This document shows positions 11,245-22,589 of a DNA stretch of 64,000 bases, piece by piece. Both the position numbers and the translations under genes were made by a program. Positions within the stretch are counted from its first letter, which is position 1, and every line of letters starts with the position of its first letter. The notes beneath the pieces are model-generated. The model was not told the origin of the DNA, did not search any database, and saw nothing but the letters and a program-made list of their open reading frames with translations. Source of the stretch: Dromiciops gliroides (taxonomy: Eukaryota > Chordata > Mammalia > Microbiotheria > Microbiotheriidae); the NCBI RefSeq assembly GCF_019393635.1, contig NC_057862.1, positions 97,518,659-97,582,658 on the forward strand, written 5' to 3'.

Positions 11245-12445
11245 AATTTGACTTCATAATTGGCAAAATCCAGAACGCATAATTAAAGAGAGTGTTAATG
11301 AATGTCCTGAAAATGAAAATGAAAGAGTGATGACAAAGAGCCACCATGTTTTCATCAAGAACATTCCATGCCAAACAAACCTTAAACCTTTTTTTTTTTT
11401 TGGCAAGGTGACCAAATGTGTACATTAGGGGAACGTTGTAGAAATAGTTTACTTAGATTTTAGCAAAACACTTGATAACATCTATCTTATTCTAATGGGA
11501 AGGATAAAGAGACATGAGCTAGATCAAAGCTTCTTAAACTGTGAGTCCTGATCCCACATGGGGTCATGTAACTAAATGTGGAAGCTTCAGAAAAATTTGG
11601 CAACAGTAGAAGATTATGTATACCTATTTTATAGGTATACCCTGTACATCTCCTTCCCTATCCCCTAAACCTTCTCTTCAGCTCTTCCTTATTACTGTCA
11701 AGGATATGATCATCCTTTTAGTTACCCAGTTTGAAACTTCATTGTCATTGTTGACTCCTTATTCCTGTATACACATGTAAACATTTCCCTGGGCAAAAAG
11801 GGGTCTCAAGTGGAAAAAGTTTAAGAAGCCCTGGGCTAGGTAATAGGATGTGAGTGTGTATGCGTGTGTATATACAGATAAATATAAACACATATGTATA
11901 CATACAAATGCATAGATATTTATGTGTTTGTTTGGATGGATGTTTATTTATTTGGAACTGATTGAATGGCCAAACTGAAAGTATAGTCACTAATGATTGG
12001 ATGTCAGTTTGGAAGGTTTCCAGTGGAATACTTCAGGGATTTTTCCTTGATGCTATATTGGTTAACATTTATACCAGATACTAGATGAAGACATAGATGG
12101 TATGTTTATCAAATATTTTAGTGATATGAAGTGGGAAGACAGAGTCTGGATTCAAGAAGATCTAAATATGATAAATTATTGGATTCAATCTAATAAGATG
12201 AAATTTAATAAAAACTTAAATTAAGTGTTACAATTAGGTTAAAAACAAACTTCATATGTAAAAGATTGGGAGTAGAAATGGCTAAGGAGAAGTTTTTCTT
12301 AAAAAAGATCTTGGGGTTTTAGTAGATTGCAAACTCAGTTCGAGTCAACATAGTAGCTGGGAAAATGAGTCTATGATACAGAATAAGAAAGTTATATATA
12401 ATCCCTTTGTAGCCTGTCCTTGTCAGAATCACAAGGAGTATTATG
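11245..12445 (+). mobile_element. L3/CR1-type LINE fragment (reverse transcriptase region)
   Basis: CATCAAGAACATTCCATGCC, TTTACTTAGATTTTAGCAAA, then TCCAGTGGAATACTTCAGGG and TAATAAGATGAAATTTAATA correspond to the CR1/L3 reverse transcriptase segments DFSKAF, VPQG and SNKMKFN. The reading frame is broken many times. A hAT element (11527-11845) and a short TATA/GT-rich stretch interrupt it. The left end lies within the olfactory receptor relic. Confidence 0.75.
11527..11845 (+). mobile_element. hAT/Charlie-like non-autonomous transposon
   Basis: Begins AGCTTCTTAAACTGTGAGTC and ends AAGTTTAAGAAGCCCTGGGC, so the termini are inverted repeats around TTCTTAAACT. Internal GGGGTCATGTAACTAAATGT and TTTGGCAACAGTAGAAGATT are typical of the family. 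It lies inside the L3/CR1 fragment. Confidence 0.82.
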
Positions 12446-12449
12446 TTCA

Positions 12450-13125
12450 TTAAAAATATATTCTATTATGGCTTTTTTCCCTTACTTTAGTGATTTGATA
12501 ATCTTCCCCAAGATTTAACAGTCCTTTCTTCTAAAAAAACCACAATTAAGTAAACAGATCAATAGACTGGCCATAATCTGACAACCAATATAATATCTTC
12601 TTCTTTTAGTCCCCTATCTTTCCACTACTGTGAGGATGGAGATAGATTTCTTTATCTGTTTTCCTTGTCCTTCATTGATTTCTTAATCCATGGAATAATC
12701 CTCTACTACTTTGATTGACTCTTCTTGGAATTTAAAGGTTGGTTGTTTTTTTCCCTTCCTGTCTGCATTCTTTGATGTTGGAGTTTTAAAATTTGACCAC
12801 TATGTTTCTCAGTTACCTATACTTGGAATTTCTTTAGGTTGTGCTCTATGGATTCTGTAGGTCTAAATTTTGTTGCTTGATTCTAATATTTCTTGACAAT
12901 TTTTCTTTATGATTTCTTGGGGCATAGTATTTAGGTTTTACTTTTCCCGGTGTTTTCTTGGAAGATACGTAATCCTTAGATTATTATTTTTTTTTTTTTG
13001 CATAGAACTCTCACGATTCTTTCAGTCACAGAATTTTGCTTTTTTTCTTACTCCATTATTTTTCCTTCTGCCTAAGAATTTTTACATTCTCCTTTTTTAA
13101 AGAGGATCTACTGATATACAGTCCC
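12450..13125 (-). other. Possible old L1 ORF1-type sequence, antisense
   Basis: T-rich sequence with phrases such as ATGATTTCTTGGGGCATAGT and TACGTAATCCTTAGATTATT. These resemble antisense L1 ORF1 in marsupials, but no frame survives. Assignment is weak. Confidence 0.35.
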
Positions 13126-13127
13126 AC

Positions 13128-13299
13128 CTTTTTTCTTTTTTTTTTTCTTTCTTTTTTTTTTTTTTTAGTGAGACAATTGGGGTTAAGTGACTTGCCCAGA
13201 GTCACACAGCTAGTAAGTGTTAAATGACTGAGGCTGGATTTGAACTCAGGTACTCCTGACTCCAGGGCCAGTGCTTTATCCACTGCGCCACCTAGCTGC
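13128..13299 (-). mobile_element. WSINE-type SINE, antisense
   Basis: Poly-T, GTGAGACAATTGGGGTTAAG, TTTGAACTCAGGTACTCC, ending CTGCGCCACCTAGCTGC. Confidence 0.92.
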
Positions 13300-13510
13300 A
13301 AAAAAAGGTGGGGACCTTTTTCCTAAATTCTTTAGTTTTTTACTATACATTCTGATCTCTTTCTTAAGAGCTCTAATTTCTATCTTATTTTGTAGATATT
13401 TCCATGTTTTTATTTTATTCTAAACCACCATTAGTTCTTGGAGTTACTCTATTGTTAATCAGGAGGTCTTGATGAACTTGTATTATTTTCATCTTTCTCA
13501 GAAAATTTTT

Positions 13511-13895
13511 TTCCATAAAAGTATTTTATTATTTTCCAGTTACATGTAGAGATTGTTTTCAACATTTTTTTTAATAAGATTTCTAGTTTCAAATTTTTCT
13601 CCCTCCCTCCCCTCCCTCCCCTCTCCCCAAGACAGCAAGTAATCTGATATAGGTTATATATGTACAATCACATTGAACATATTTCTGCATTAGTCATGCT
13701 GTGAAAGAAGAATCAGAACAAAAAGGGAAAATATCAAAAAAGAAAAACAACAACAAAAACAATAGAAATAGTATGTTTCAATCTGCATCTAGATTCCACA
13801 GTTGTTGTTTTTTTTCTGGATTTGGAGAGCATTTTCCATCATGAGTCCCTTGGAACTATCAAGTTGTTGATACTGTGTACAATGTTCTGGTTCTG
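13511..13895 (-). mobile_element. 5'-truncated L1 (3'UTR only), antisense
   Basis: Reverse complement carries the marsupial L1 3' end: CTACATGTAACTGGAAAATA, then AATACTTTTATGG. It is flanked by the 15-bp direct repeat TCTCAGAAAATTTTT at 13496-13510 and 13896-13910, a clean target-site duplication. Confidence 0.85.
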
Positions 13896-13999
13896 TCTCA
13901 GAAAATTTTTGACTCAGTTTTCTTTGTTATAAAGATCCTGTCCACTGACTTGGGTCTTTTCCCTTTTAAGTCAACTTTTATCTGTCTTTATTAGTAACT

Positions 14000-14755
14000 T
14001 CTTATTGCCAATATTTTCCTTGCTGAATGCCTAGCATTTTTATTCCTTTTTCCCCCCAATCCTGGATTCCTATTCTCTGTTCTCTGGGATCACCAACGTT
14101 GAATGAGATCTATTTCCCTCAGAAGGTAAGGGTGACCACTTGGAACACTCTTTTAAGGAAAATCCAAGTAATCTCTGCAGTCCTTTCCTTTTTGTTTCTT
14201 CCTGTTTTCCCCTTTCTTTCAGTCTTCTCTTTCTGTGCCTCCCTCCCCCCAACTAATGCTGAAATAATTCTTTATTGGAAAAATCTGATGGGTTCAAATT
14301 GTTTTAGAACCAACATCACTTAAATATGGGAACTAATCCATTTGGAAAATAGTTGTTTAGAAAAATTCAGTTTAGAATTGGATCTGATGGGAATAACTTC
14401 CTAATATTGGGGGACGTTATCCAATGGGAAGCATACTTTAGCATGTGGATCTGTGCATTATCTTCCTCTGATGGAACCATGTCCATACTTTTCAAGAACC
14501 TATGGTTCATATACGTACACTGAACTGTTTATGTGTGAATTGATAATTAAGTTCACAATTTTTTAAAAATCAAATTTTTAACAAAAAAGAACCAATGGTT
14601 TCATTGGCATAGATACTTAAAAAGAAAGATTCAGCACAAAACTCCTCACCCACAATCTTTGGAATACGTTGGAAGACCTTGGTATAGGCAGAAATAAAGA
14701 TTTATCATGTAATATCTAGTTTACTTGGTGATGAGTTCTTCTGAATTTTGGTTTG
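14000..14755. other. Unassigned noncoding sequence
   Basis: No supported gene or repeat. The open frame at 14027-14323 has no recognisable domain. Confidence 0.5.
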
Positions 14756-14764
14756 TCAATTTAG

Positions 14765-14935
14765 ACCTGAAAGTGACTTTAGATGCCATTTAATCTGTCT
14801 AACCCCATCCCTTTATTTTTATAGATGTTGAAACTGTGGTCAGGGGCAAAGCTTGGAACCTAGGAGATTTGACTATAAATCCAGGGCACTATCTTGTAGT
14901 ATAAGGCCCACACTGTTTCCCTTTAGTAAGGCAGT
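14765..14935 (-). mobile_element. MIR-like SINE, antisense, diverged
   Basis: GATGCCATTTAATCTGTCTA, ATGTTGAAACTGTGGTCAGG and ATTTGACTATAAATCCAGGG fit the antisense MIR order. Confidence 0.6.
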
Positions 14936-16168
14936 CTTCAAACGACAGAGTTGGTGGTTAATGTTCAAAGCCTTCACAGTTGAGAAAGAGTTTTCACAGC
15001 TTGTTCTCTATAGAAACAAGCATTTGGGGTCTGTTGGGTTTAGGGTTTATATTGCCCTCTAGTGACAGGTACCCTGAAATGCCGGACCCCCAGGGCTGTC
15101 AAAAATAAAATGGAAAAGTTGAGTTTGTGAATTGTCTCTTATTACCAAAGGAAAAGGTACCTACCAACTTTGACAACTCAGGCCTATGAATTACATGATG
15201 AACACGGGTAGTGCCTGCTGTGTAAAGCACAATCATCCTCTGGGATATATAAAGAATCATAACGTGTCTTCAATGAGTTTGCTAGGAAGAAAAGTAGAGT
15301 GTCCAGGCCTTTGACGACCTTTCCTGCTATTAAGATATGTCTCATCTTCTAATACTGAGGATCCTGCCTCAGTTTCCCCTAAATTGCCTCCTTCCAACCT
15401 AGGGCCAAGTACCCTAGGTCATCAGTCACATTTTGCCTCTTCTAAAGGTCATCTCTGAAGGGAGAGAATAATGCTTTCTCTGGGATCAAGGTTGGAAACC
15501 CAAAAGACGGCTTGATTTCTTCTGTCAGATTAAGGATCCAGGTCAGGGAGAGGGTTATCCTGAAGATTCTCGAGTGTAGATGCTAGGAAAGACCCAGGTT
15601 AAAAGGTCTCGGGCCCCTCCGCCACTTTGGGACAGGTTGGCTTTGGGATTTACAGAAAATACGACCCACACTGCACCAGAGTCCGTGGGGTGAGCCACCT
15701 CTCTCCTCCTATCCGACCCCTCCCCCACCCCGGGGTCCCAGAGGTAAGCGCTGCTGTATGTGAGCCCTGCTCACATGGAGGGAGCTGGTGGGCGTACGCA
15801 GGTGTCCAGGCCAGGACGAGCCAGAGAAGGAAAAAGGAGTGGGAGACACAGACACACACACTCACACAGACAGAGTGGGGGAAGCGCGGACCCGCCCAGC
15901 TCCGGACGCTCCTTGTTAGCATTGGCTACGGCCACCGCCTCCCGCCCGACCCGAGCCTGTTGTTGCACGATGTGTACATGGAGCTGCTTCCTCTCCCCCT
16001 GACTACTGCTTTGCTCAGGGAACCGCTGCGCCCAGGTATCCCAGCTCCTGCGGCTCACCCAGATCCCGGCACTCTGCCTGGTGGTCCACGCCAGGTGCCG
16101 CGCCAGCCCCGCTGCCGCAGGGGCTGCCTGGGGTGCCTACTACTGGAAGACTTGGTCGCCTGAGGGGG

Positions 16169-16195
16169 TGTGGTGGTGGTGGTGGTGGTGGTGGT

Positions 16196-16230
<35 letters not shown>
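16169..16230 (+). repeat. Composite (GGT)n(GT)n microsatellite
   Basis: About ten GGT triplets pass straight into about sixteen GT dinucleotides, then GCACGCGTGTGTGC. It lies in the CpG-rich island. GT tracts of this length can form Z-DNA. Six overlapping frames through it are artefacts. Confidence 0.97.
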
Positions 16231-16232
<2 letters not shown>

Positions 16233-16342
16233 ACGCGTGTGTGCATTTCGAGTATTTGCCCCCCACCCCACCCCCCTCACCCCACCACACACTCTCCTTT
16301 GCTTCCTCTGCCTTTCTGCCTCTGGCTCCTGCCGAGTGAACC

Positions 16343-16355
16343 ATGTCTGCGAGAG
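16343..16355 (+). CDS. Candidate first coding exon, gene unknown
   Basis: Seen: ATG in context AACCATGT, codons ATG TCT GCG AGA plus one base G, then a strong donor GTGAGTCT at 16356. A TGA lies in frame two codons upstream (16337-16339), so if translated this would be the true N-terminus, reading M-S-A-R and ending in phase 1. The segment before it (15.9-16.34 kb) would be 5'UTR within the CpG-rich island. Inference: first exon of a plus-strand gene with a very short coding part. No downstream exon with a matching acceptor and a recognisable protein was found in the next 47 kb, so the gene may continue outside or the signal may be chance. I cannot name it. Confidence 0.3.
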
Positions 16356-16719
16356 GTGAGTCTGTGCAAGGGAAGGAGACCACTGCACCCTGCCCAGTGA
16401 GGGTTTGGAGCCTCAGAGGCTCAGTGCCGGGCGGGGGAGGGGAGGACCAACAGGGCAGGTGCACAAGGATTTACTTGCGGCCAGACGTACCTTGAAGGCC
16501 CCTTACCCTGCCCGAAACTTTGGCAGTCGAAATTCAGGGTTCTGGACTGACAGGGAAGCCGTCCCCCTTGACCTTGAGCCCAGGACGTCTGGGCGAACCC
16601 TCCGGGCCAAGGTCGGTGTACGGTTCAACTGTGTAACCTGCCGGCCAGGGCGGAGGTGTGGGGAATGGGGGATGGGTTTACTGCTGCGTGATTCACTCAG
16701 GAGCTGCCCGAAGGTTGGC

Positions 16720-18085
16720 CGGCAGGGGGGAAGAGATTTTTTTTCCCTCCCTTCTTGTTACCATTTTGCTGGGTGATGGAAAGAATCCAGGGCTCGATGC
16801 AGCAAGATTTAAAGCTGCAGTATGTGCCTCCCATCCCATTCCCTTTTTCCTCTTTTTCCAAGTAAATTTCCCGTTTGGGTTTCTCTTTCCGTTTTTTCCC
16901 TTCTTCCTGCACTCACTTCTTTCTGGAATGAAGGTAGTCACTGCGGGTGGAATTAGATACAAGGGAAAGAAATCAGCATTAGCATTCCTCTGCTTTTCAG
17001 CAAGGGCAAAATGACTGTATTTCTTGCCATCTGGAGCCAGAGATGATGCTGGGTAGAGTGGGTTAGTCATAGCTCAGTGGCTGTTACTATGAGTGAAATA
17101 TTAAAGAGATCAAGTAATTCTGCAGCTTGTGAGCAGTTGTAATGAAGTGGTTTGGTTATTTTGTCATAATCACTTAAGGAAAATATCGATTATTTTTAGA
17201 AAGTGGGTTTGAAAAATGCTTCTATGTATAAGTGTTTCTTCCTCAGTCGCGATGGATTGGACTTGTACAAGATTTAAAGAACCTAAACTTTATTCCTACT
17301 TTGGGGAAAAATAACTTCAGTGCTGTTTCAGAGTTCATTCCAGGTCATGTAGTAGATTAAGAGACCCCCATTCTAATTTAAGGGCAAAAGATTTCACCTC
17401 CCATTTCTATAGTGGCATTGATTCTTTGGGCCACTTCAGTTTTGTGTTATTTGGTTACAATACATTTGAGGTGAAGGAAGCACAGAATTTGGACACTAGG
17501 AAAAATGACTAGGATTCATGTGCTTTGTAGACTGTGTGGTGGGTGTGGATGATGTTGGGAATCTTCAGGGGTTTTTGTATGCCTTTAGGAAATCAGTTCC
17601 AATGATCCCATGTATGTAGAAAGAAAATGTAAATAGTATAGTAAAGACCTGAATATAGTGGCCTTGACACCCACATGGAGACTTCTAACAGTGGAGGGCA
17701 TATAAAATGTCTAATGCCCACATGTACTTTTTCTAAGGACAGAAGTACTTGTGATGCTTTCTTTGCCTTCCCCATGATCCTTAGTACATGGAAAGATGAA
17801 CCCTGTTTGGGTTGAAGGAAGAGAGTTGTATTAGGGAATGCATGGGAGTACAAGCATGGGCTCAAGAAGCTTCAAGTTGTTTGGATTAGCTTCACCCCAC
17901 CACTCATATGAGTATGAAGTTCTGAGGATTTTTCCAAAAATAATAATCCCTTTATCAACTCAATGGAGTTGTACCCTGCCTGGGTTAGGGCTGGGAACTT
18001 ACACCCACTATGGACTAGAAAAGAGCATTATGATTTTGAGGAAAGGCCATAGTTATTTCAACCCCGTAGACTCTATAGGGTTTAC
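16720..18085. other. Unassigned noncoding sequence after the island
   Basis: No supported exon. An acceptor-like TGTTTCTTCCTCAG ends near 17247 but no recognised coding sequence follows. If the island is a promoter this would be intron. Confidence 0.45.
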
Positions 18086-18089
18086 ACCT

Positions 18090-18195
18090 AGTAAGGATTT
18101 TAGACGTCATCTAATCCTAGCTCCTCGTGTTATATAGGTGAGGAAACTGAGGCTCGAAGAACCTCAAGACTTAATTTGCCCAAGATCACCTGGGA
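18090..18195 (-). mobile_element. MIR-like SINE, antisense
   Basis: GATTTTAGACGTCATCTAAT, GGTGAGGAAACTGAGGCTCG and TTGCCCAAGATCACC in antisense MIR order. Confidence 0.72.
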
Positions 18196-18199
18196 AATA

Positions 18200-18835
18200 A
18201 AGTAGACTTACCACTTGTTAAAGGCTTATTATATTTAGAATGTTCTTAGTGATCATTTAGTAATGGCATATAATTGGCGGTGGGAAGTGGGAAGCACCTC
18301 TAACCCTATTATTGAATTGGTTCTTTGCAGCTGCTTCTCTTTCTGTTTCGTTGTCTGGTACTAGTAGTTTCTTAGCTCCAAACACAATTTCATTTACTAA
18401 GATTTACCAAGTAGATTAGCCTATAAACCAGATGAAATAAAGACAGGGCCTTGGGTGTGGCAGATTTTCATCTACAGGAGAGAGTATGCACTAGCTAAGT
18501 GGTTTTGCACAGAGAGCCCTTCATGAGTCTACTAGCTTTGAACAAAGACGAGCTTTTTTTTTCCCAGTTGGGGGTTGGGGGGAGGGAGGACCAGGTGAGC
18601 AAGTATGTGCAGAAAAGTGCAAATCCATTGTTATTAATGAAAAACTTCAAAGAACACGGATGTTGACTCAGAGGAGCTATCTTTGTGTTGAACAATAGCA
18701 ATCCTTACCCCTCCTCATAAAAAAAAAAAGCTATAGTTAAGATCTGGTATTTACTCCCTGTTCACACTTAGTAGCACTGAGGTCAGGAAGATAGATCTCT
18801 AAGTTTCCTTTCAGTTTTGAAATTCTTGATCAAGG
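18200..18835. other. Unassigned noncoding sequence
   Basis: No supported gene or named repeat. Confidence 0.5.
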
Positions 18836-18849
18836 AAAATAAAGCTTTC

Positions 18850-19060
18850 CTTTATATTTCGGTTCTAGATGCACTTTACATATATTTACATATATTCTTT
18901 CATCTGATCTTCATGATGATCCTCTGTCAATTATTATTATTTATTATTATCCTAATTTTAGAGAGGAAAGGGGATCAGAGAGATTGATCAATTTGCACAG
19001 GATAACACAACTAGCAAGCAGTAATGCCATACCTTCAACCCAGCCCAGACTCTAAATCCT
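18850..19060 (-). mobile_element. MIR-like SINE, antisense
   Basis: TTCTTTCATCTGATCTTCAT, ATTATTATCCTAATTTTAGA and CACAACTAGCAAGCAGTAAT fit MIR. A short tandem of AATCCTGTGTTCATAA follows at about 19054-19100. Confidence 0.65.
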
Positions 19061-19211
19061 GTGTTCATAACCTGTGTTCATAATCCTGTGTTCTAAACCC
19101 TGTGCTAGGTTTGAGGATAGAGGAGATGGTGTGCATGTAGGTTCATCTTTGATGTATGAATGCAGGACAGGGACATTTGTATGTTTTCCCATGATGTTGG
19201 GCATTACATCA

Positions 19212-19472
19212 CACATTACACATATTGTTATTCTGTCATTTCAGTCATGTATAATTCTTTGTGATCCCATTTGGGGTTTTCTTGGTCAAGAAACTGGAGT
19301 GGTTTGCCATTTCCTTCTCCAGTTCATTTTACATATAGGAAAACTGAGGCAGACAGGGCTAAATGACTTGCCCAGGTCACACAACTAGTAAGTATCTGAG
19401 GCCAGATTTCAATTCAGATATTCCTGACTCCAGGCCTGGCACTCTATTCACTGCTCCACCTACCTGCTCACA
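19212..19472 (-). mobile_element. MAR1-like SINE, antisense
   Basis: TTTGTGATCCCATTTGGGGT, GAGTGGTTTGCCATTTCCTT, AACTGAGGCAGACAGGGCTA, ending near CTCCACCTACCTGC. The CCAAATGGGGT plus GGCAAACCACT 3' module separates this class from WSINE. Confidence 0.85.
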
Positions 19473-19474
19473 TA

Positions 19475-19744
19475 TTACACATGGTACATGCTTAGAAAGT
19501 AATGGTTAATTGGTTGATAGAGAGATTTACTTTCCATCCTTCTTTCTTCTCCTACTTTGTACTCAGCATAGGGTAATGGAACTAAGACTGGCTCTAACTC
19601 CAATTACTTGGTCTCTCTTTAAGTCTTAATCAAGGCAATTGAAAACTGATCATAATAGTAATAATTGACATCCATATGGTGGTTTGCAGAGCACCCTGCA
19701 TTCATTATCTCATTTGATCTACACGACATCTTTGCGATCTAGGT
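19475..19744. other. Unassigned noncoding, weak MIR traces
   Basis: TGACATCCATATGGTGGTTT and CATTATCTCATTTGATCTAC near 19668-19720 hint at an old MIR. Nothing else seen. Confidence 0.4.
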
Positions 19745-20100
19745 TGGATGATAACAGTTAGCTAGGGTTTATTAACCACCTGTTTTGTGTTTGGCATTGT
19801 GGTAGCTGCTGGAGATAGAGGCAAAAGTGAAAAACAGTACCTATTCCCAAGGAGTTTCTATTATGCTGGTGATGCAATATGTAAATGCAAGATAATTTGA
19901 GGAAGGAAAGAAAAATAAAGAGTGGGGCTAGAGCACATGAGCTGAGTCTTGAAAAAAGGTAGAGATTATAAGACATGGAAGTGAGGAAACGGTACATTCT
20001 AGCTAAGTATGGCAGACAGGCAGTGCAAAATAAGGGAGGTGGGAGATGGAATGTTGGGTTCTGAGAAGAGCAAGTAAGTCAGTTTGGCTCAACAATAACA
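19745..20100 (+). repeat. Old unnamed interspersed repeat
   Basis: GGGTTTATTAACCACCTGTT, GCTGCTGGAGATAGAGGCAA and GGCAGTGCAAAATAAGGGAG follow the same order as the family at 7180-8170. Confidence 0.55.
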
Positions 20101-20568
20101 GATGTTGTGGTCCTCATTTTACATAAGAGAAAACTTAGGTTCAGAGTTCTCAAGCAACTTCTCTAGTCACACAATTAGTAAATGAAACTTGAAACTTCCT
20201 CTCTCAGTCAATAAATAATTATTAAGCACTTGTTATCTATCACAAATAAAACTAAAAGTCTCATCTCAAGAAACTCACAGTCTAATGGGGGAGTAAATAT
20301 GGAAACAGTTATATGTACAAACATTTAGGCACAAACACACACATATAAATACATATACACACATATATACACAAAATAAATTGGATATGATCAACACAGG
20401 AAAGGATATATTATTAAAAGGAATTGGGAAAGCATTTTTTCAGAAGGTAGGATTGTATCTGGGAGTTGAGGGAAGCCAGGAGGCAGAGAGAATTCCAGGG
20501 ATGGGAGACAGCCAATGAAAATGTCCAGAGTTGAGAGATGGAATGTCTTCTAAAAAGAATGGCAATAG

Positions 20569-20737
20569 AGGCAGCTAGGTAGCGCAGTGGATAGAACACC
20601 GGCCCTGGATTCAGGAGGACCTGAGTTCAAATCCGGCCTCAGTTACTTAATACTTACTAGCTGTGTGACCCTGGGCAAGTCACTTAACCCCAATTGCCTC
20701 AGAAAAAAAAAAAAACAAAAAACAAAACAAAAAAACC
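20569..20737 (+). mobile_element. WSINE-type SINE
   Basis: AGGCAGCTAGGTAGCGCAGTGG, GAGTTCAAATCCGGCCTCAG, CCTGGGCAAGTCACTTAACC and an A-rich tail with C interruptions. Confidence 0.93.
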
Positions 20738-21271
20738 TCCAAAAGTATGACAATAAGGCCAGGGTCATTGGATTACAGAGTATGTAAGGTGTAAGAAGAC
20801 TGAAAAGATGGTAGTGGTGGTGGTGTTGCTAAACCGAATTGTGCAGGGCTTTAAATGCAAAACAGAAGATTTTATATTTATATTTAATATACTTATATTT
20901 AATTTAATTTATATTTAATTTAATAGGGAAGCAATAAATTTATTAAATGGAGAGTGGGGATGACCTGGTCAGATATATGCTTTAGGAAAATCAATTTGAC
21001 TACTGAGAGGATTGTAGAGTGGAGAGACTTGAGACAGGCAGACCAACCAGCCTACTATTGAAATAGTCCAGATATATTGATATTAGATATTAGATATTGA
21101 AGATCTGCACTTGGGTGATGGCAATGTCAGAAGAGAGAAGATGAAATTTATGGGAGTTGACAACAGATCAGATATTGGGGGAAGGTGAGAGAAAGTAAGG
21201 AGTGAAGGATGACACTAGGTTACAAGCCTGTGTGTCTGAGAGGATGGTGGTACCTTCAACAATACTAGGAA

Positions 21272-21420
21272 GGGACAGCTAGGTGGCACAGTGGATAAAA
21301 CGCTGGCCCTGGATTCAGGAGTACCTGAGTTCAAATCCAGCTTCAGACACTTGACACTTACTAGCTGTGTGACCCTGGGCAAGTCACTTAACCCCCATTG
21401 CCCTGCCAAAAAAACAAAAA
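21272..21420 (+). mobile_element. WSINE-type SINE with target-site duplication
   Basis: GGGACAGCTAGGTGGCACAGTGG start, box B GAGTTCAAATCC and tail GCCCTGCCAAAAAAACAAAA. Flanked by CAACAATACTAGGAA (21257-21271) and CAACAATAATAGGAA (21421-21435). Confidence 0.95.
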
Positions 21421-21727
21421 CAACAATAATAGGAAATTTAAGAAGAGGGAAAAGTTTGTGGAGAAAGATGAGTTCACTTTTAGACATATTGAGTTTAAGA
21501 TGTCTATGGGAAATCCAGTTTGAGATATCTAATGGGTAATTGTAGATGCAAGACTAGAGGTTAGGAGAGAATTTAGGACTAGATATGTAGATTTGAGAAA
21601 CCTTACCATAGAGATGATAATTGAATTCATGATAGCTGATGAGATCATCAAGTGAAATAGTATAGAAGGAGAAGAGGACTCAGGACAGAACCCAAGGGGA
21701 CACCCACATTTAGCTCATTCATTGTTT

Positions 21728-21905
21728 GTTAGTTGTTGGTCCTTCAATCTTGACTTGTAAATTATTGGATTTAAGTGAGGGAAGGCTGTGCAGCGTCATC
21801 AACCTCATTCTCTCCTCTAGAGCCATCTAGGTCCAGTGGCAAAGTGTAGATCAGGATTACTGGAGATGGCCCTGGGTGCAGTGGGAGACCTTGGCTTTTT
21901 AAGCT
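21728..21905 (-). mobile_element. SINE with RTE/L2-like tail, antisense
   Basis: ATTGGATTTAAGTGAGGGAA, GGCTGTGCAGCGTCATCAAC and TCTAGGTCCAGTGGCAAAGT match the antisense of the element at 26292-26540. Confidence 0.6.
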
Positions 21906-21909
21906 AAAA

Positions 21910-22285
21910 TCTTTCCCAGGTCTGAATTTGACTCAGGAAATTCAATGATTAAGGTTACATAAGAAATGAGGCTCTTTTACCTGGTCAAAAATACCAAAAA
22001 ACCCGAAATCAATCTGGGAGGGGAAGACCCTCAGAGTTTCTGGCAAAAACAGAAACAATTTACACTCACTCTGAGCCATCAAAACCCAAACAATGACTAA
22101 GTGAGGCTAGGGCTAGGACCTTTCATGGCCCATCGATGAGAGCCAGAGTGATTTGGGTTTAAGGCATGGTCCTTAAAAAAGAAATCTAACCTGTAAACCC
22201 CAAGATATATTGCAAGGTTTCAGTGATCAAAATTTGTATTCTTTTGGGCAGAGAGCTCTCAGGTAAGGGTATGATTCCCTATGTG
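21910..22285. other. Unassigned noncoding sequence
   Basis: No gene or named repeat seen. Confidence 0.5.
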
Positions 22286-22288
22286 GAT

Positions 22289-22381
22289 AGAGGGAGAAGA
22301 GGGGAGAGAGGGAAAGAAAGAAGGAAGGAAAGAAGGAAGGAAGGAAGGAAGAGAGGGAGGAAGGGAGGAAGGAAGGAAGGG
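22289..22381 (+). repeat. Purine (GGAA)n microsatellite
   Basis: About 93 bases made almost only of G and A in GGAA/GAAA/GGGA words. The Arg/Lys/Gly frame through it is an artefact. Confidence 0.95.
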
Positions 22382-22589
22382 CATTGCCTAACTGGAACTA
22401 GCTAGTTGGGTCCCCAGTGGGGCAGCTACTATGACTCACAGATCATAGGCATGACCTGAAGGAAGATCAAGCAAAGGAATGAGTGGCAGCAGGAGATAAG
22501 TAGGAGAACACTCAGGAGAGAAATGTCTTAAAAACCTAGAAAGAAGAAATTATCAGAAGGGGGTGATCAATTAGCACCGTGAGCTGTGC

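Larger units (their letters stand above)
15600..16700. promoter_or_regulatory. GC- and CpG-rich island, possible promoter
   Basis: This is the only clearly GC-rich, CpG-containing stretch in an otherwise AT-rich window (for example GCGCGGACCCGCCCAGCTCC at about 15885 and CCGCGCCAGCCCCGCTGCCG at about 16098). Such islands in vertebrates usually mark promoters. It carries a composite microsatellite (16169-16230) and a candidate first coding exon (16343-16355). Long frames in the island, such as 15627-16163, are low-complexity overlaps on both strands and are not convincing proteins. No TATA box is evident next to the candidate exon. Antisense donor-like sites (about 16490) leave the direction open. 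Confidence 0.6.
20205..21720 (+). repeat. Long copy of the old unnamed repeat, with two SINEs inside
   Basis: Starts CAATAAATAATTATTAAGCA. Passes GAATTCCAGGGATGGGAGAC, GCAGGGCTTTAAATGCAAAA, GATGACCTGGTCAGATATAT, then GTTTAAGATGTCTATGGGAA and AGGACAGAACCCAAGGGGAC at the 3' side. It is interrupted by SINEs at 20569-20737 and 21272-21420. Very long for a SINE, with no coding frame. Confidence 0.65.

Noticed and set aside
15627..16163. 178-residue protein in the CpG-rich island
   Set aside because: GC-rich sequence gives long frames by chance on both strands. No domain, and several overlapping frames of similar length.
16055..16464. His/Thr- or Val-rich proteins
   Set aside because: Translations of the (GGT)n(GT)n microsatellite.
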